The notes beneath the pieces are model-generated. The model made no database searches and had not been told where the DNA came from. It worked only from the letters and a program-made list of their open reading frames with translations. Source: Peptococcaceae bacterium (GTDB lineage Bacteria > Bacillota > Peptococcia > Peptococcales > Peptococcaceae). From it: a stretch of DNA of 5,620 bases. Made by a program: the position numbers and the translations under genes. The stretch's first letter is position 1. Every line of letters begins with the position of its first letter. Shown here in pieces: positions 1 to 5,580 of the stretch. The stretch is from positions 1-5,620 of the forward strand of contig JAFNVD010000108.1 of assembly GCA_017383785.1 (NCBI GenBank). The letters run 5' to 3'.

Positions 1-219
1 ATTGATATGAAACAGCCGGAACATCGAGAGCAAGTGGTACAAACATTGGAATTAGCACTAAAGCGAGACCGCATCAAAACCAAAGTACATGGCATCAGTC
101 ATTTGGGATTGGTAGAAGTCACACGGCAACGTACCCGTGCACCACTTTCTGAAGTGATGGAAGAAGAATGTGCTGTATGTGACGGTCGAGGCCGAGTTGG
201 AAAGCAGGTGAACAGATGA
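1..219 (+). CDS. Ribonuclease E/G family protein, C-terminal fragment
   Basis: This is the 3' end of a gene that begins outside the window; 72 codons and a TGA stop are visible, in frame from base 1. RNase E/G enzymes are metal-dependent endonucleases that cut single-stranded, AU-rich RNA in rRNA maturation and mRNA decay. The fragment opens with IDMKQPEHRE, matching the family segment around IDFIDM that carries a metal-binding aspartate. It continues through the conserved RDRIKTKVHGIS and GLVEVTRQR stretches. Cysteines 57 and 60 of the fragment (CAVCDGRG) are the zinc-link CxxC that joins two subunits in known enzymes. The protein stops 12 residues after the second cysteine, so it lacks both the extra C-terminal segment of E. 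coli RNase G and the long scaffold tail of RNase E. The stop overlaps the next start codon. The family call is secure; G-type versus E-type cannot be settled without the N-terminal part. Confidence 0.9.
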   Translation: MDMKQPEHREQVVQTLELALKRDRIKTKVHGISHLGLVEVTRQRTRAPLSEVMEEECAVCDGRGRVGKQVNR

Positions 220-938
220 AACTGTTTGCATTAGGGGATCCGCATTTATCCTTTGATAAAGAAGGAAACGAATATAAGCCTATGGGTATTTTCGGCGACG
301 GCTGGCAAAATCATGGCGAAAAAATCCGCACACATTGGTGCAGTGTGGTCAGTGAAGAAGATGTGGTGCTTATGCCGGGTGATATTTCCTGGGCTATGAC
401 ATTAGAAGAATTTGCACCGGACTTGGCATTCCTGTCTGAACTGCCGGGGCGAAAGATTATTGTAAAAGGCAATCATGATCTTTGGTGGGATAGTTTGAGT
501 AAAATCCGCAAGATATTGCCGGCAGAGTTTGATGTGCTGCAAAATAATTGTTTTGTATTTGGTGATACGGCAGTATGTGGTACACGGGGCTGGATGTGTC
601 CGGATACGTTAGAAGATGGCACCACACGTTTTAGTGACCCTCATGACGAAAAAATATTTCAGCGTGAGTTAGGGCGGCTGAAATTATCGTTGGACAGTGT
701 GCCGGAGCATGTACAGCACAAAATAGTCATGTTTCATTATCCGCCTGTAAACGGTAAGTTGGAAAAAAGTGTTTTGGTAGAACTCATGCAACAGTACGAA
801 GTGGATACTTGCCTCTATGGGCATTTGCACAGCTATGCCATGCACAACTCTCTAAAAGGGGAGCATTGGGGAATTGACTTTCATTTGGTCAGTGCTGATT
901 ACCTTGGTTTTATGCCGAAATTAATATGTGAACTATAA
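216..938 (+). CDS. Metallophosphoesterase (calcineurin-like phosphohydrolase)
   Basis: This 240-residue, probably cytoplasmic enzyme belongs to the calcineurin-like metallophosphoesterase superfamily, which uses two metal ions to hydrolyse phosphate mono- or diesters. All signature motifs are present in order: GDPHLS (D8, H10), GDISW (D56), GNHD (N86, H87), FHYPP (H174) and YGHLHS (H203, H205). The active site therefore looks complete. The overall pattern resembles the uncharacterised 'predicted phosphohydrolase' group of about 230-240 residues; the substrate is unknown. No signal peptide or membrane segment is seen. The ATG overlaps the TGA of the RNase E/G gene (ATGA), and AGGTGA lies just upstream inside that gene, so translation is probably coupled and the two genes share a transcript. 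An RNA- or nucleotide-related role would suit the RNase neighbour, but that is inference only. Confidence 0.88.
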   Translation: MKLFALGDPHLSFDKEGNEYKPMGIFGDGWQNHGEKIRTHWCSVVSEEDVVLMPGDISWAMTLEEFAPDLAFLSELPGRKIIVKGNHDLWWDSLSKIRKILPAEFDVLQNNCFVFGDTAVCGTRGWMCPDTLEDGTTRFSDPHDEKIFQRELGRLKLSLDSVPEHVQHKIVMFHYPPVNGKLEKSVLVELMQQYEVDTCLYGHLHSYAMHNSLKGEHWGIDFHLVSADYLGFMPKLICEL

Positions 939-944
939 CTGTAG

Positions 945-966
945 GGGACGCTGTCCTCAGCGTCCC
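945..966. repeat. Perfect palindrome, probable dispersed GTAGGGG-type repeat
   Basis: GGGACGCTG (945-953) is the exact reverse complement of CAGCGTCCC (958-966), giving a 9 bp GC-rich stem around a 4-base loop. It sits between the phosphoesterase stop (938) and the ridA ribosome binding site. The motif is preceded by GTAG and followed by GCA, a layout that recalls short palindromes scattered between genes in many Firmicute genomes; that comparison is from memory. No T-run follows the stem, so it is not a convincing intrinsic terminator, although it could slow polymerase or protect the upstream mRNA end. Confidence 0.65.
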
Positions 967-994
967 GCATAATTTATCGATTATAAATATTTGC

Positions 995-1000
995 AAGGAG
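995..1000 (+). promoter_or_regulatory. Ribosome binding site that fixes the ridA start
   Basis: AAGGAG lies 9 bases before the ATG at 1010. An in-frame TTG at 1001 would touch the Shine-Dalgarno sequence directly, which is too close to be used. The site therefore argues for the ATG at 1010 and a 126-residue product. Confidence 0.85.
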
Positions 1001-1009
1001 TTGTTTACC

Positions 1010-1390
1010 ATGAAACAAATTATTCAGACAAACAATGCGCCACAGGCCATTGGCCCATATTCTCAAGCAGTGATGGCCAACGGCACATTATATGTATCCG
1101 GCCAGATTCCTGTAGTGCCTGCTACCGGAGCGATTGTATCTGATAAAGTAGAAGACCAGACACGTCAGGTAATGGAGAATGTAAAAGCAGTAGTAGAGGC
1201 TGCTGGGCTTACATTGGATAACGTAGTAAAGACCACTGTGTTTATCAAAAATATGGATGATTTTGCAGTCATCAATGGCATTTACAGTGAATATTTTAAA
1301 GAAAATTGTCCGGCGCGTGCTTGTGTAGAAGTAGCAAGACTGCCGAAAGATGTACTGATTGAAATGGAAGCCATTGCGGTAGTGATGTAA
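1010..1390 (+). CDS. ridA: RidA family 2-iminobutanoate/2-iminopropanoate deaminase
   Basis: The product has 126 residues, the usual length of the RidA/YjgF/UK114 family. RidA proteins are cytoplasmic trimers that hydrolyse reactive enamines and imines, such as 2-aminoacrylate made by serine/threonine dehydratases, to the keto acid plus ammonia, and so protect PLP enzymes. Family landmarks are intact: AIGPYSQA with Y17, LYVSGQIP at 27-34, and the C-terminal CPARACVEVARLPKD, in which R103 corresponds to the substrate-binding R105 of the E. coli protein. C105 and E118 also match the active-site cysteine and glutamate. The start at 1010 is chosen from the ribosome binding site. No convincing promoter is visible in the 71-base gap upstream, so it may be read from the upstream genes. 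No hairpin terminator follows it before the glyQ promoter, so read-through would enter the T-box leader. Confidence 0.95.
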   Translation: MKQIIQTNNAPQAIGPYSQAVMANGTLYVSGQIPVVPATGAIVSDKVEDQTRQVMENVKAVVEAAGLTLDNVVKTTVFIKNMDDFAVINGIYSEYFKENCPARACVEVARLPKDVLIEMEAIAVVM

Positions 1391-1404
1391 ATCTGTTCTT
1401 TTCA

Positions 1405-1433
1405 TTGACAATTTGTGGCTGATATGATATATT
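1405..1433 (+). promoter_or_regulatory. Sigma-A type promoter of the glyQS leader
   Basis: A perfect -35 hexamer TTGACA (1405-1410) is followed, after the ideal 17 bases, by TATATT (1428-1433), a 5/6 match to TATAAT. A start near 1440 would put the first transcribed base just before T-box stem I (from 1448). An alternative TATGAT at 1423-1428 is only 12 bases from the -35 and is less likely. Confidence 0.85.
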
Positions 1434-1537
1434 GTACAGAACAAATGAATATGCTGGCGTTGATGAAGAAGAGTAGACTGAACATAAGCTTTAGCGAGTC
1501 GGGGATGGTGTGAGCCTGGTGCGGCGTTTAGGTGAAA

Positions 1538-1540
1538 GGC
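1538..1540 (+). promoter_or_regulatory. T-box specifier codon GGC (glycine)
   Basis: GGC sits at the 3' side of the specifier loop, in the sequence GTGAAAGGCG, directly above the GAAG/CTTC helix. It is followed by the purine (G1541) expected after a specifier. It reads the GCC anticodon of tRNA-Gly, in agreement with the downstream genes. Confidence 0.88.
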
Positions 1541-1593
1541 GCTTCGGAGCTGGATATTGAAAGTGGGCGCAGCGTAGTTGTGTTGTGCCAATC

Positions 1594-1629
1594 AGGGTGG
1601 AACCGCGGGAAATAGTATCTCTCGTCCCT
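1594..1629 (+). promoter_or_regulatory. T-box sequence and antiterminator
   Basis: The canonical AGGGTGGAACCGCG is at 1594-1607. AGGG (1594-1597) can pair with CCCT (1626-1629), and GCGGG (1605-1609) with CTCGT (1621-1625), leaving the seven-base bulge TGGAACC. The bulge bases TGGA (1598-1601) pair with a tRNA 3' UCCA end, which fits the U73 discriminator of bacterial tRNA-Gly. The 3' half (1619-1629) is shared with the terminator, so the two folds exclude each other. Confidence 0.93.
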
Positions 1630-1658
1630 GTCATTATGACAGTGGCGGGAGTTTTTTT
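1619..1658 (+). terminator. T-box intrinsic terminator
   Basis: Bases 1619-1633 pair with 1637-1651, with single-base bulges at T1625 and T1643 and one G-T pair, around a 3-base loop. The stem is followed at once by seven Ts (1652-1658). This is the default fold when tRNA-Gly is charged. It may also stop transcripts running in from ridA. The following 59 bases up to glyQ hold only the glyQ ribosome binding site AAGGAG (1703-1708). Confidence 0.93.
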
Positions 1659-1717
1659 ATTTGCTCGTGTACTGTTGTAGAAGATACGTGCGAAATTAAT
1701 TCAAGGAGTGAAATGCA

Positions 1718-2644
1718 ATGAACTTTCAAGAAATGATTTTAACATTGAACAAGTTCTGGGGTGAGCAGGGTTGTATCATTATGCAGCCGTATGACATTGA
1801 GAAAGGTGCAGGGACCATGAATCCTTCCACATTCTTACGTGCATTGGGTCCAGAACCATGGAATGTGGCTTATATTGAGCCATGTCGTCGTCCTGCCGAT
1901 GGTCGTTATGGGGAAAACCCAAACCGTCTGCAGCACTACTATCAGTATCAGGTAATTCTGAAACCATCTCCTGACAATATTCAGGAATTGTATTTGCAGA
2001 GTTTAGAAGCACTGGGGATTAATACTCTGGAGCATGATATTCGTTTTGTAGAAGATAACTGGGAATCTCCTACACTGGGCGCATGGGGCCTGGGCTGGGA
2101 AGTATGGCTAGATGGCATGGAAGTAACACAGTTTACTTACTTCCAGCAGTGCGGTGGTATTGACTGCAAACCTGTTTGCGGTGAAATCACTTATGGTTTG
2201 GAACGTCTGGCTACTTTCATTCAGGGTGTAGACAGCGTATACGACATTCAGTGGGTTGGCGACGTACAGTATCGCGATGTATTCCATCAGAATGAAGTGG
2301 ATTACTCCGAATACAACTTTAAAGTGGCTGACACCGATATGCTGTTTATGTTCTTTGATGCATATGAAAAAGAAGCGATGCGTGTAGTAGAGGCAGGTCT
2401 GGTACAGCCGGCATATGACTACGTATTGAAATGCTCTCATACATTCAACTTGCTGGATGCAAGAGGTGCGATTAGTGTTACAGAACGTACTCACTATATT
2501 GCTCGTGTACGCAATATGGCACGTGCATGTGCCCAAGGTTATGTTAAACAACGTGAAGCACTGGGTTACCCAATGCTGAAAGACCCAGCATTACGTGCAA
2601 AATTAAATCTGGATAAAACAGAAACAGTAGAGGAGGAAGCATAA
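1718..2644 (+). CDS. glyQ: Glycyl-tRNA synthetase alpha subunit
   Basis: GlyQ is the catalytic chain of the bacterial alpha2-beta2 glycyl-tRNA synthetase, a cytoplasmic class II enzyme that activates glycine with ATP and charges tRNA-Gly. The 308-residue product is slightly longer than the roughly 290-300 typical of the family, owing to a short acidic tail ending EEEA. Recognisable segments are the N-terminal FWGEQGCIIMQPYD (13-26) and GAGTMNPSTFLRALGPEPW (30-48). Class II motif 2 follows as YIEPCRRPADGRYGENPNR (52-70), then QFTYFQQCGGIDC (138-150), and motif 3 as TYGLERLATFIQ (158-169) with the ATP-binding arginine R163. The ATG lies 9 bases after AAGGAG. Expression is controlled by the glycine T-box immediately upstream. 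The stop overlaps the glyS start by one base, which favours equal synthesis of the two chains. Confidence 0.98.
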   Translation: MNFQEMILTLNKFWGEQGCIIMQPYDIEKGAGTMNPSTFLRALGPEPWNVAYIEPCRRPADGRYGENPNRLQHYYQYQVILKPSPDNIQELYLQSLEALGINTLEHDIRFVEDNWESPTLGAWGLGWEVWLDGMEVTQFTYFQQCGGIDCKPVCGEITYGLERLATFIQGVDSVYDIQWVGDVQYRDVFHQNEVDYSEYNFKVADTDMLFMFFDAYEKEAMRVVEAGLVQPAYDYVLKCSHTFNLLDARGAISVTERTHYIARVRNMARACAQGYVKQREALGYPMLKDPALRAKLNLDKTETVEEEA

Positions 2645-4713
2645 TGCGCGATTTATTATTGGAAATTGGCCTTGAGGAAGTGCCTGCAAAATTTATGCCT
2701 CCGGCACTGGCAGAATTAAAACAGCTGGCTGAAACAGCTTTGACTGAACAGCGTATCAGCTTTGACGAAGTAGTAACTTATGGTACACCACGTCGTATTG
2801 CGCTGGTAGTAAAAAATATTGCAGAAAAACAGGCAGACTTAGAAGAAGAAGCAAAAGGTCCTGCGGTAAAAGCCGCATACGATGCTGACGGCAATCCTAC
2901 CAAAGCGGCTATGGGGTTTGCACGTGGTCAGGGTGTAGAGGTAGCTGATCTGTATCAGAAAGAAGTAAATGGCGGTATGTACGTATTCGCTACCAAAAAA
3001 GCAGTAGGGGTAGCGACTGAGGAAGTATTGCCAACACTGCTGCCACAGCTGGTAACAGGCATTCATTTCCCAAAACCAATGCGTTGGGGTTTCACCGAAC
3101 TGCGTTATGCTCGTCCAATTCGCTGGATTGTTGCATTGTATGGTGATGCGGTAGTACCATTTACCATCGAAGATATTGCTAGCGGCAATGTAAGCCGTGG
3201 TCATCGTTATCTAGGTACCGATCATCTTGTAATCCCATCTGCAGCTGAATATTTGGCTACTATGGAACAGGATTATGTAATCGCTGATCAGACTCGTCGT
3301 GAAGCGATGATTGTAGAGCAGATGAATGCATTGGCAGCATCCGTAGAGGGTACTGTTGACATCGATGCAGATTTGTTAGAAGAAGTAGTATATCTGGTAG
3401 AATATCCAACAGCTCTGATGGGCGAATTTAACCCAGCTTATATGCTGATGCCGGAAGAACTGATTATTACTCCGATGAAAGAACATCAGCGTTATTTCCC
3501 TGTGAAAAAAGGTCATCACATTATGGCCAAATTTATTACTGTACGCAATGGGAATGCTGAGCACTTGAATTTAGTACAAGCGGGCAATGAAAAAGTATTG
3601 GAAGCACGTTTGGCTGACGCAAAATTCTTCTATGATGAAGACTTGAAAATCCGTTTAGAAGACAACGTGGAAAAACTGAAAACTATTGTATTCCAGGAAA
3701 AACTGGGTACTATTTATGAAAAAACCATGCGTATGCAGCAAGGTGTAGCAGTAATTGCTGACTGGCTGAACCTAGGCGAAGGTGTAAAAGAACGTGCAAT
3801 GCGCGCTGCGTACTTGTCCAAAGCTGACCTTGTAAGCAATGTTGTATATGAATTCCCTGAGTTACAGGGCTTGATGGGTGAAAAATATGCATACCCACAG
3901 GGTGAACATCCTTTGGCTGCCAAAGCAATTTCCGAGCATTATCTTCCAAAAAATGCAGATGGGGAATTGCCTCTGACATTTGAAGGTGTAGCATGCAGTC
4001 TGGCTGATAAACTGGATACCATCGTAGGCTGTTTTGCGGCAGGGATTGAACCAACTGGTTCTCAGGACCCATATGCATTGCGTCGTCAGGCAGCAGGGAT
4101 TTGCAGCATCATTGTAGGCCGTAGCATCTTGGTAAGCTTGACCGCATTGATTGAGCAGGCAGCAGATCATTATCCTGCTGAGATCATTGGCGATAAAGCG
4201 GTGTTGGTACAGCGTGTATATGAATTCTTTGAACAGCGTGTACGTAATATCTTAAATGATAAAGGCTATCGTTATGACGTAATCGAAGCCGTAGTGGCAA
4301 GCGGTTATGATAATATCACCGAAACATTGTTGCGTGCAGAAGCAGTTGATAAAATGAAAGATACCGAAGCATTTGGTAAAGTACTGACAGCATTTACTCG
4401 TGCAAACAACCTGGCGAAAAAAGCAACTACACTAGATGTAAACGAAGAATATTTGGTAGTAGAAGCTGAACAACAGTTGTGGAGCGATATTCAGTATGTA
4501 GAAAACACTACAGCATTGCTGATGGCAAAACGTTCTTACAGCGAGGCACTGACCATTATCTCTATGATGGAAGAAAACATCAGCGCATTCTTTGACAGTG
4601 TTATGGTTATGGATGAAAATGAAAACATCAAAACCAATCGCTTGGCACTGTTAGGCCGCATTAGTAGATTGGCCGGTCAGATTGCTGATTTAAGCAAAAT
4701 CGTTCAACAATAA
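2644..4713 (+). CDS. glyS: Glycyl-tRNA synthetase beta subunit
   Basis: GlyS is the beta chain of tetrameric bacterial GlyRS; it recognises tRNA-Gly and is needed for aminoacylation. At 689 residues it is full length for the family. The N-terminus MRDLLLEIGLEEVPAKFM is the typical opening, followed by YGTPRRIAL (46-54), RWGFTELRYARPIRW (147-161), EYPTALMGEF (253-262) and KEHQRYFPV (279-287). The region with LSKADLVSNVVYEFPELQG (391-409) and ADKLDTIVGCFAAGIEPTGS (454-473) corresponds to the HD-like central part. The C-terminal region, about 570-689, is the helical DALR-type anticodon-binding domain, ending in the typical FFDSVMVM (649-656) and NRLALLGRI (665-673). AGGAGG (2631-2636) inside the end of glyQ gives a 7-base spacing to the ATG. 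Arginine is mostly CGT, consistent with high expression, and no frameshift is seen. Confidence 0.98.
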   Translation: MRDLLLEIGLEEVPAKFMPPALAELKQLAETALTEQRISFDEVVTYGTPRRIALVVKNIAEKQADLEEEAKGPAVKAAYDADGNPTKAAMGFARGQGVEVADLYQKEVNGGMYVFATKKAVGVATEEVLPTLLPQLVTGIHFPKPMRWGFTELRYARPIRWIVALYGDAVVPFTIEDIASGNVSRGHRYLGTDHLVIPSAAEYLATMEQDYVIADQTRREAMIVEQMNALAASVEGTVDIDADLLEEVVYLVEYPTALMGEFNPAYMLMPEELIITPMKEHQRYFPVKKGHHIMAKFITVRNGNAEHLNLVQAGNEKVLEARLADAKFFYDEDLKIRLEDNVEKLKTIVFQEKLGTIYEKTMRMQQGVAVIADWLNLGEGVKERAMRAAYLSKADLVSNVVYEFPELQGLMGEKYAYPQGEHPLAAKAISEHYLPKNADGELPLTFEGVACSLADKLDTIVGCFAAGIEPTGSQDPYALRRQAAGICSIIVGRSILVSLTALIEQAADHYPAEIIGDKAVLVQRVYEFFEQRVRNILNDKGYRYDVIEAVVASGYDNITETLLRAEAVDKMKDTEAFGKVLTAFTRANNLAKKATTLDVNEEYLVVEAEQQLWSDIQYVENTTALLMAKRSYSEALTIISMMEENISAFFDSVMVMDENENIKTNRLALLGRISRLAGQIADLSKIVQQ

Positions 4714-4724
4714 AATAAATCTTT

Positions 4725-4867
4725 AAACCGACAAACAATTCTGCTCCCCTCGTTCCATGGACAGATTCTTGATTGTACAGCTTAGCTGCACTTTGTGCAT
4801 CACGTTTTGTACAATCTTCGAATCTGTTCATGTCAATGTCGACGCCGCAGAAAGTGTTTGTCGGTTT
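4725..4867. repeat. 143-base nested inverted repeat downstream of glyS
   Basis: AAACCGACAAACA (4725-4737) is the exact reverse complement of 4855-4867. Inside it, TTCTGC (4739-4744) pairs with 4847-4853 around one bulged A. Then 4756-4768 pairs with 4820-4832 (13 bp with one G-T), GATTGTACA (4771-4779) pairs exactly with 4808-4816, and a small hairpin TGCAC/GTGCA (4787-4791 with 4795-4799) lies near the tip. The whole stretch could fold as one long, interrupted rod. It fills nearly the whole 168-base gap between two convergent genes. It could be the transcript-end structure of glyQS, a structured RNA, or a small non-coding palindromic element with 13 bp terminal repeats. No target-site duplication is evident at its edges. 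Confidence 0.8.
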
Positions 4868-4880
4868 TGTTTTGATTTTT
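4855..4880 (+). terminator. Possible glyQS operon terminator (right arm plus T-rich tail)
   Basis: The right 13 bp arm of the long inverted repeat (4855-4867) runs straight into TTTTGTTTTGATTTTT (4865-4880), as an intrinsic terminator for + strand transcripts would. The stem is far longer than usual and its partner arm is more than 100 bases upstream, so termination here is plausible rather than certain. On the - strand the outflow (AAAGATTTATTTTA) is less T-rich, so it would serve the opposing gene less well. Confidence 0.5.
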
Positions 4881-4881
4881 A

Positions 4882-5523
4882 CTATTCTTTTCTTTTTCCA
4901 AATAAAAACTGAAATGCGTATACCAGCACAATTCCATTATTGAGCAGTGCGATCAGGCATTCTAAAAATACTAAAAAATAAAACCAAAATCCGTATGGAT
5001 GATATATACTAAAGCCCAAACAGAAATAGCAGCTAAAGCTAAAGAAAAATGCAGTTGGGAAGTCTAACAGTATCGGCTGATAGTTCATGAGTGCGCTGCG
5101 TAGCCCTTGGGTATAGCCGTTCATGCTGTCAATCCACAAAAAATACAATGCGAAAAAGAAAATGACTGCAATCACCATGATGCAGGAAAAAATGATGGTG
5201 ATAATGAGTCTGGTATGCTCGGAAATTTCCTGTACCGGCATAGAAATCAGTAACAGCCACATTAGTTTGTACCATTGGGGAAGCAATAATAGTACTGTAA
5301 TTGTGCTAAAACAGCATAGTTCATCATGCCAAATACGCAAATGATTGGTCGGCATAATATGCAGGTCGCACCCCACAAATATACAACCTAGCGCAAAAGG
5401 CGATAAAAATAGAATTATTTTTTCTCTCCAACCGTTATGCCATTTTTTGTGACGAAAGCAGTAGTACCAAAAAATTAGTAAAAGGATTGTTTGCATACAT
5501 AACAAAATGCCCAAAATAGCCAC
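4882..5523 (-). CDS. Multi-pass membrane protein with potassium-channel-like pore region
   Basis: I do not recognise a named family for the whole protein. The 213-residue reading is strongly hydrophobic, with predicted membrane segments near 2-23, 36-52, 71-95, 105-130 and 179-207. Residues 154-188 follow the spacing of the ion-channel-2 pore: a hydrophobic pore helix with AFFFS (158-162), then LGF (169-171), a proline (P176) and glycine (G178) beyond it, and a glutamate (E188) in the last helix. The TxGYGD filter is replaced by CLGFSI, so potassium selectivity is doubtful. Between membrane segments 2 and 3 (residues 53-70) lies a histidine- and cysteine-bearing stretch. It ends in positively charged GKRKE. 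The start is uncertain: GTG at 5523 touches a GAAAGG site, TTG at 5514 is spaced 9 bases from it, and the frame stays open to the window edge. It is more AT-rich than glyQS and convergent with it. Confidence 0.65.
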   Translation of the reverse strand: MAILGILLCMQTILLLIFWYYCFRHKKWHNGWREKIILFLSPFALGCIFVGCDLHIMPTNHLRIWHDELCCFSTITVLLLLPQWYKLMWLLLISMPVQEISEHTRLIITIIFSCIMVIAVIFFFALYFLWIDSMNGYTQGLRSALMNYQPILLDFPTAFFFSFSCYFCLGFSIYHPYGFWFYFLVFLECLIALLNNGIVLVYAFQFLFGKRKE

Positions 5524-5529
5524 CCTTTC
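5524..5529 (-). promoter_or_regulatory. Possible ribosome binding site of the membrane protein gene
   Basis: On the - strand, GAAAGG lies immediately before the GTG at 5523, too close for that codon, but 9 bases before an in-frame TTG at 5514. If it is used, the protein would start at TTG and be 210 residues long. The next in-frame ATG (5496) has no matching site. Confidence 0.4.
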
Positions 5530-5550
5530 TTGATTGCCGATAGGTGTGTC

Positions 5551-5580
5551 TTTACTATCTGTGGCAATGTAGGGTATAAT
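5551..5580 (+). promoter_or_regulatory. Possible promoter facing out of the window
   Basis: A perfect TATAAT (5575-5580) is preceded after 18 bases by TTTACT (5551-5556), a 4/6 match to TTGACA. Transcription would start near 5587 and run past the right edge, where no gene can be seen. The - strand carries an overlapping TATTAT (5581-5576) without a good -35, so a divergent promoter for the membrane protein gene is possible but weaker. Confidence 0.4.

Larger units (their letters stand above)
1440..1658 (+). promoter_or_regulatory. Glycine T-box riboswitch (glyQS leader)
   Basis: T-box leaders bind a specific tRNA and stop transcription when that tRNA is charged. Stem I spans about 1448-1558: the base pairs AATAT (1448-1452) with ATATT (1554-1558). 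Above it lie a GA-rich kink-turn (1461-1464 with 1546-1549) and a GAAG/CTTC helix (1465-1468 with 1542-1545), then the specifier loop. A further helix joins 1478-1483 to 1526-1531, and the distal part has the conserved AGCGAG and GGGGATGGTGTGAG elements. Stem III is 1566-1589. Only 7 bases separate stem I from stem III, so stem II and the IIA/B pseudoknot are absent, as is known for the compact glyQS class. The antiterminator and terminator are listed separately. Uncharged tRNA-Gly should switch on glyQ and glyS. Confidence 0.95.

Noticed and set aside
968..990. AT-rich hexamers (CATAAT, TATAAA) as a ridA promoter
   Set aside because: Neither has a -35-like hexamer at 16-18 bases upstream, and the second lies too close to the ribosome binding site to leave a usable leader.
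1001..1009. TTG start that would lengthen RidA by three residues
   Set aside because: It abuts the AAGGAG ribosome binding site; the ATG at 1010 has proper spacing and gives the usual family N-terminus.
1088..1591. A 167-codon reading frame on the - strand
   Set aside because: It lies antisense to ridA and across the promoter and T-box leader, which are both strongly supported, and its translation has no recognisable domain.
1779..4170. Several - strand frames antisense to glyQ and glyS
   Set aside because: They are shadows of two full-length, clearly conserved synthetase genes; their translations are rich in His, Cys and Phe, as expected from the antisense of a biased coding sequence.
4714..4881. 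Insertion sequence or integrated element at the inverted repeat
   Set aside because: There is no transposase reading frame and no visible target-site duplication; a non-coding palindromic element remains possible and is treated as a finding.
5123..5344. A 73-codon + strand reading frame
   Set aside because: It is antisense to the longer membrane protein frame, has no good ribosome binding site or promoter, and shows no recognisable motif.
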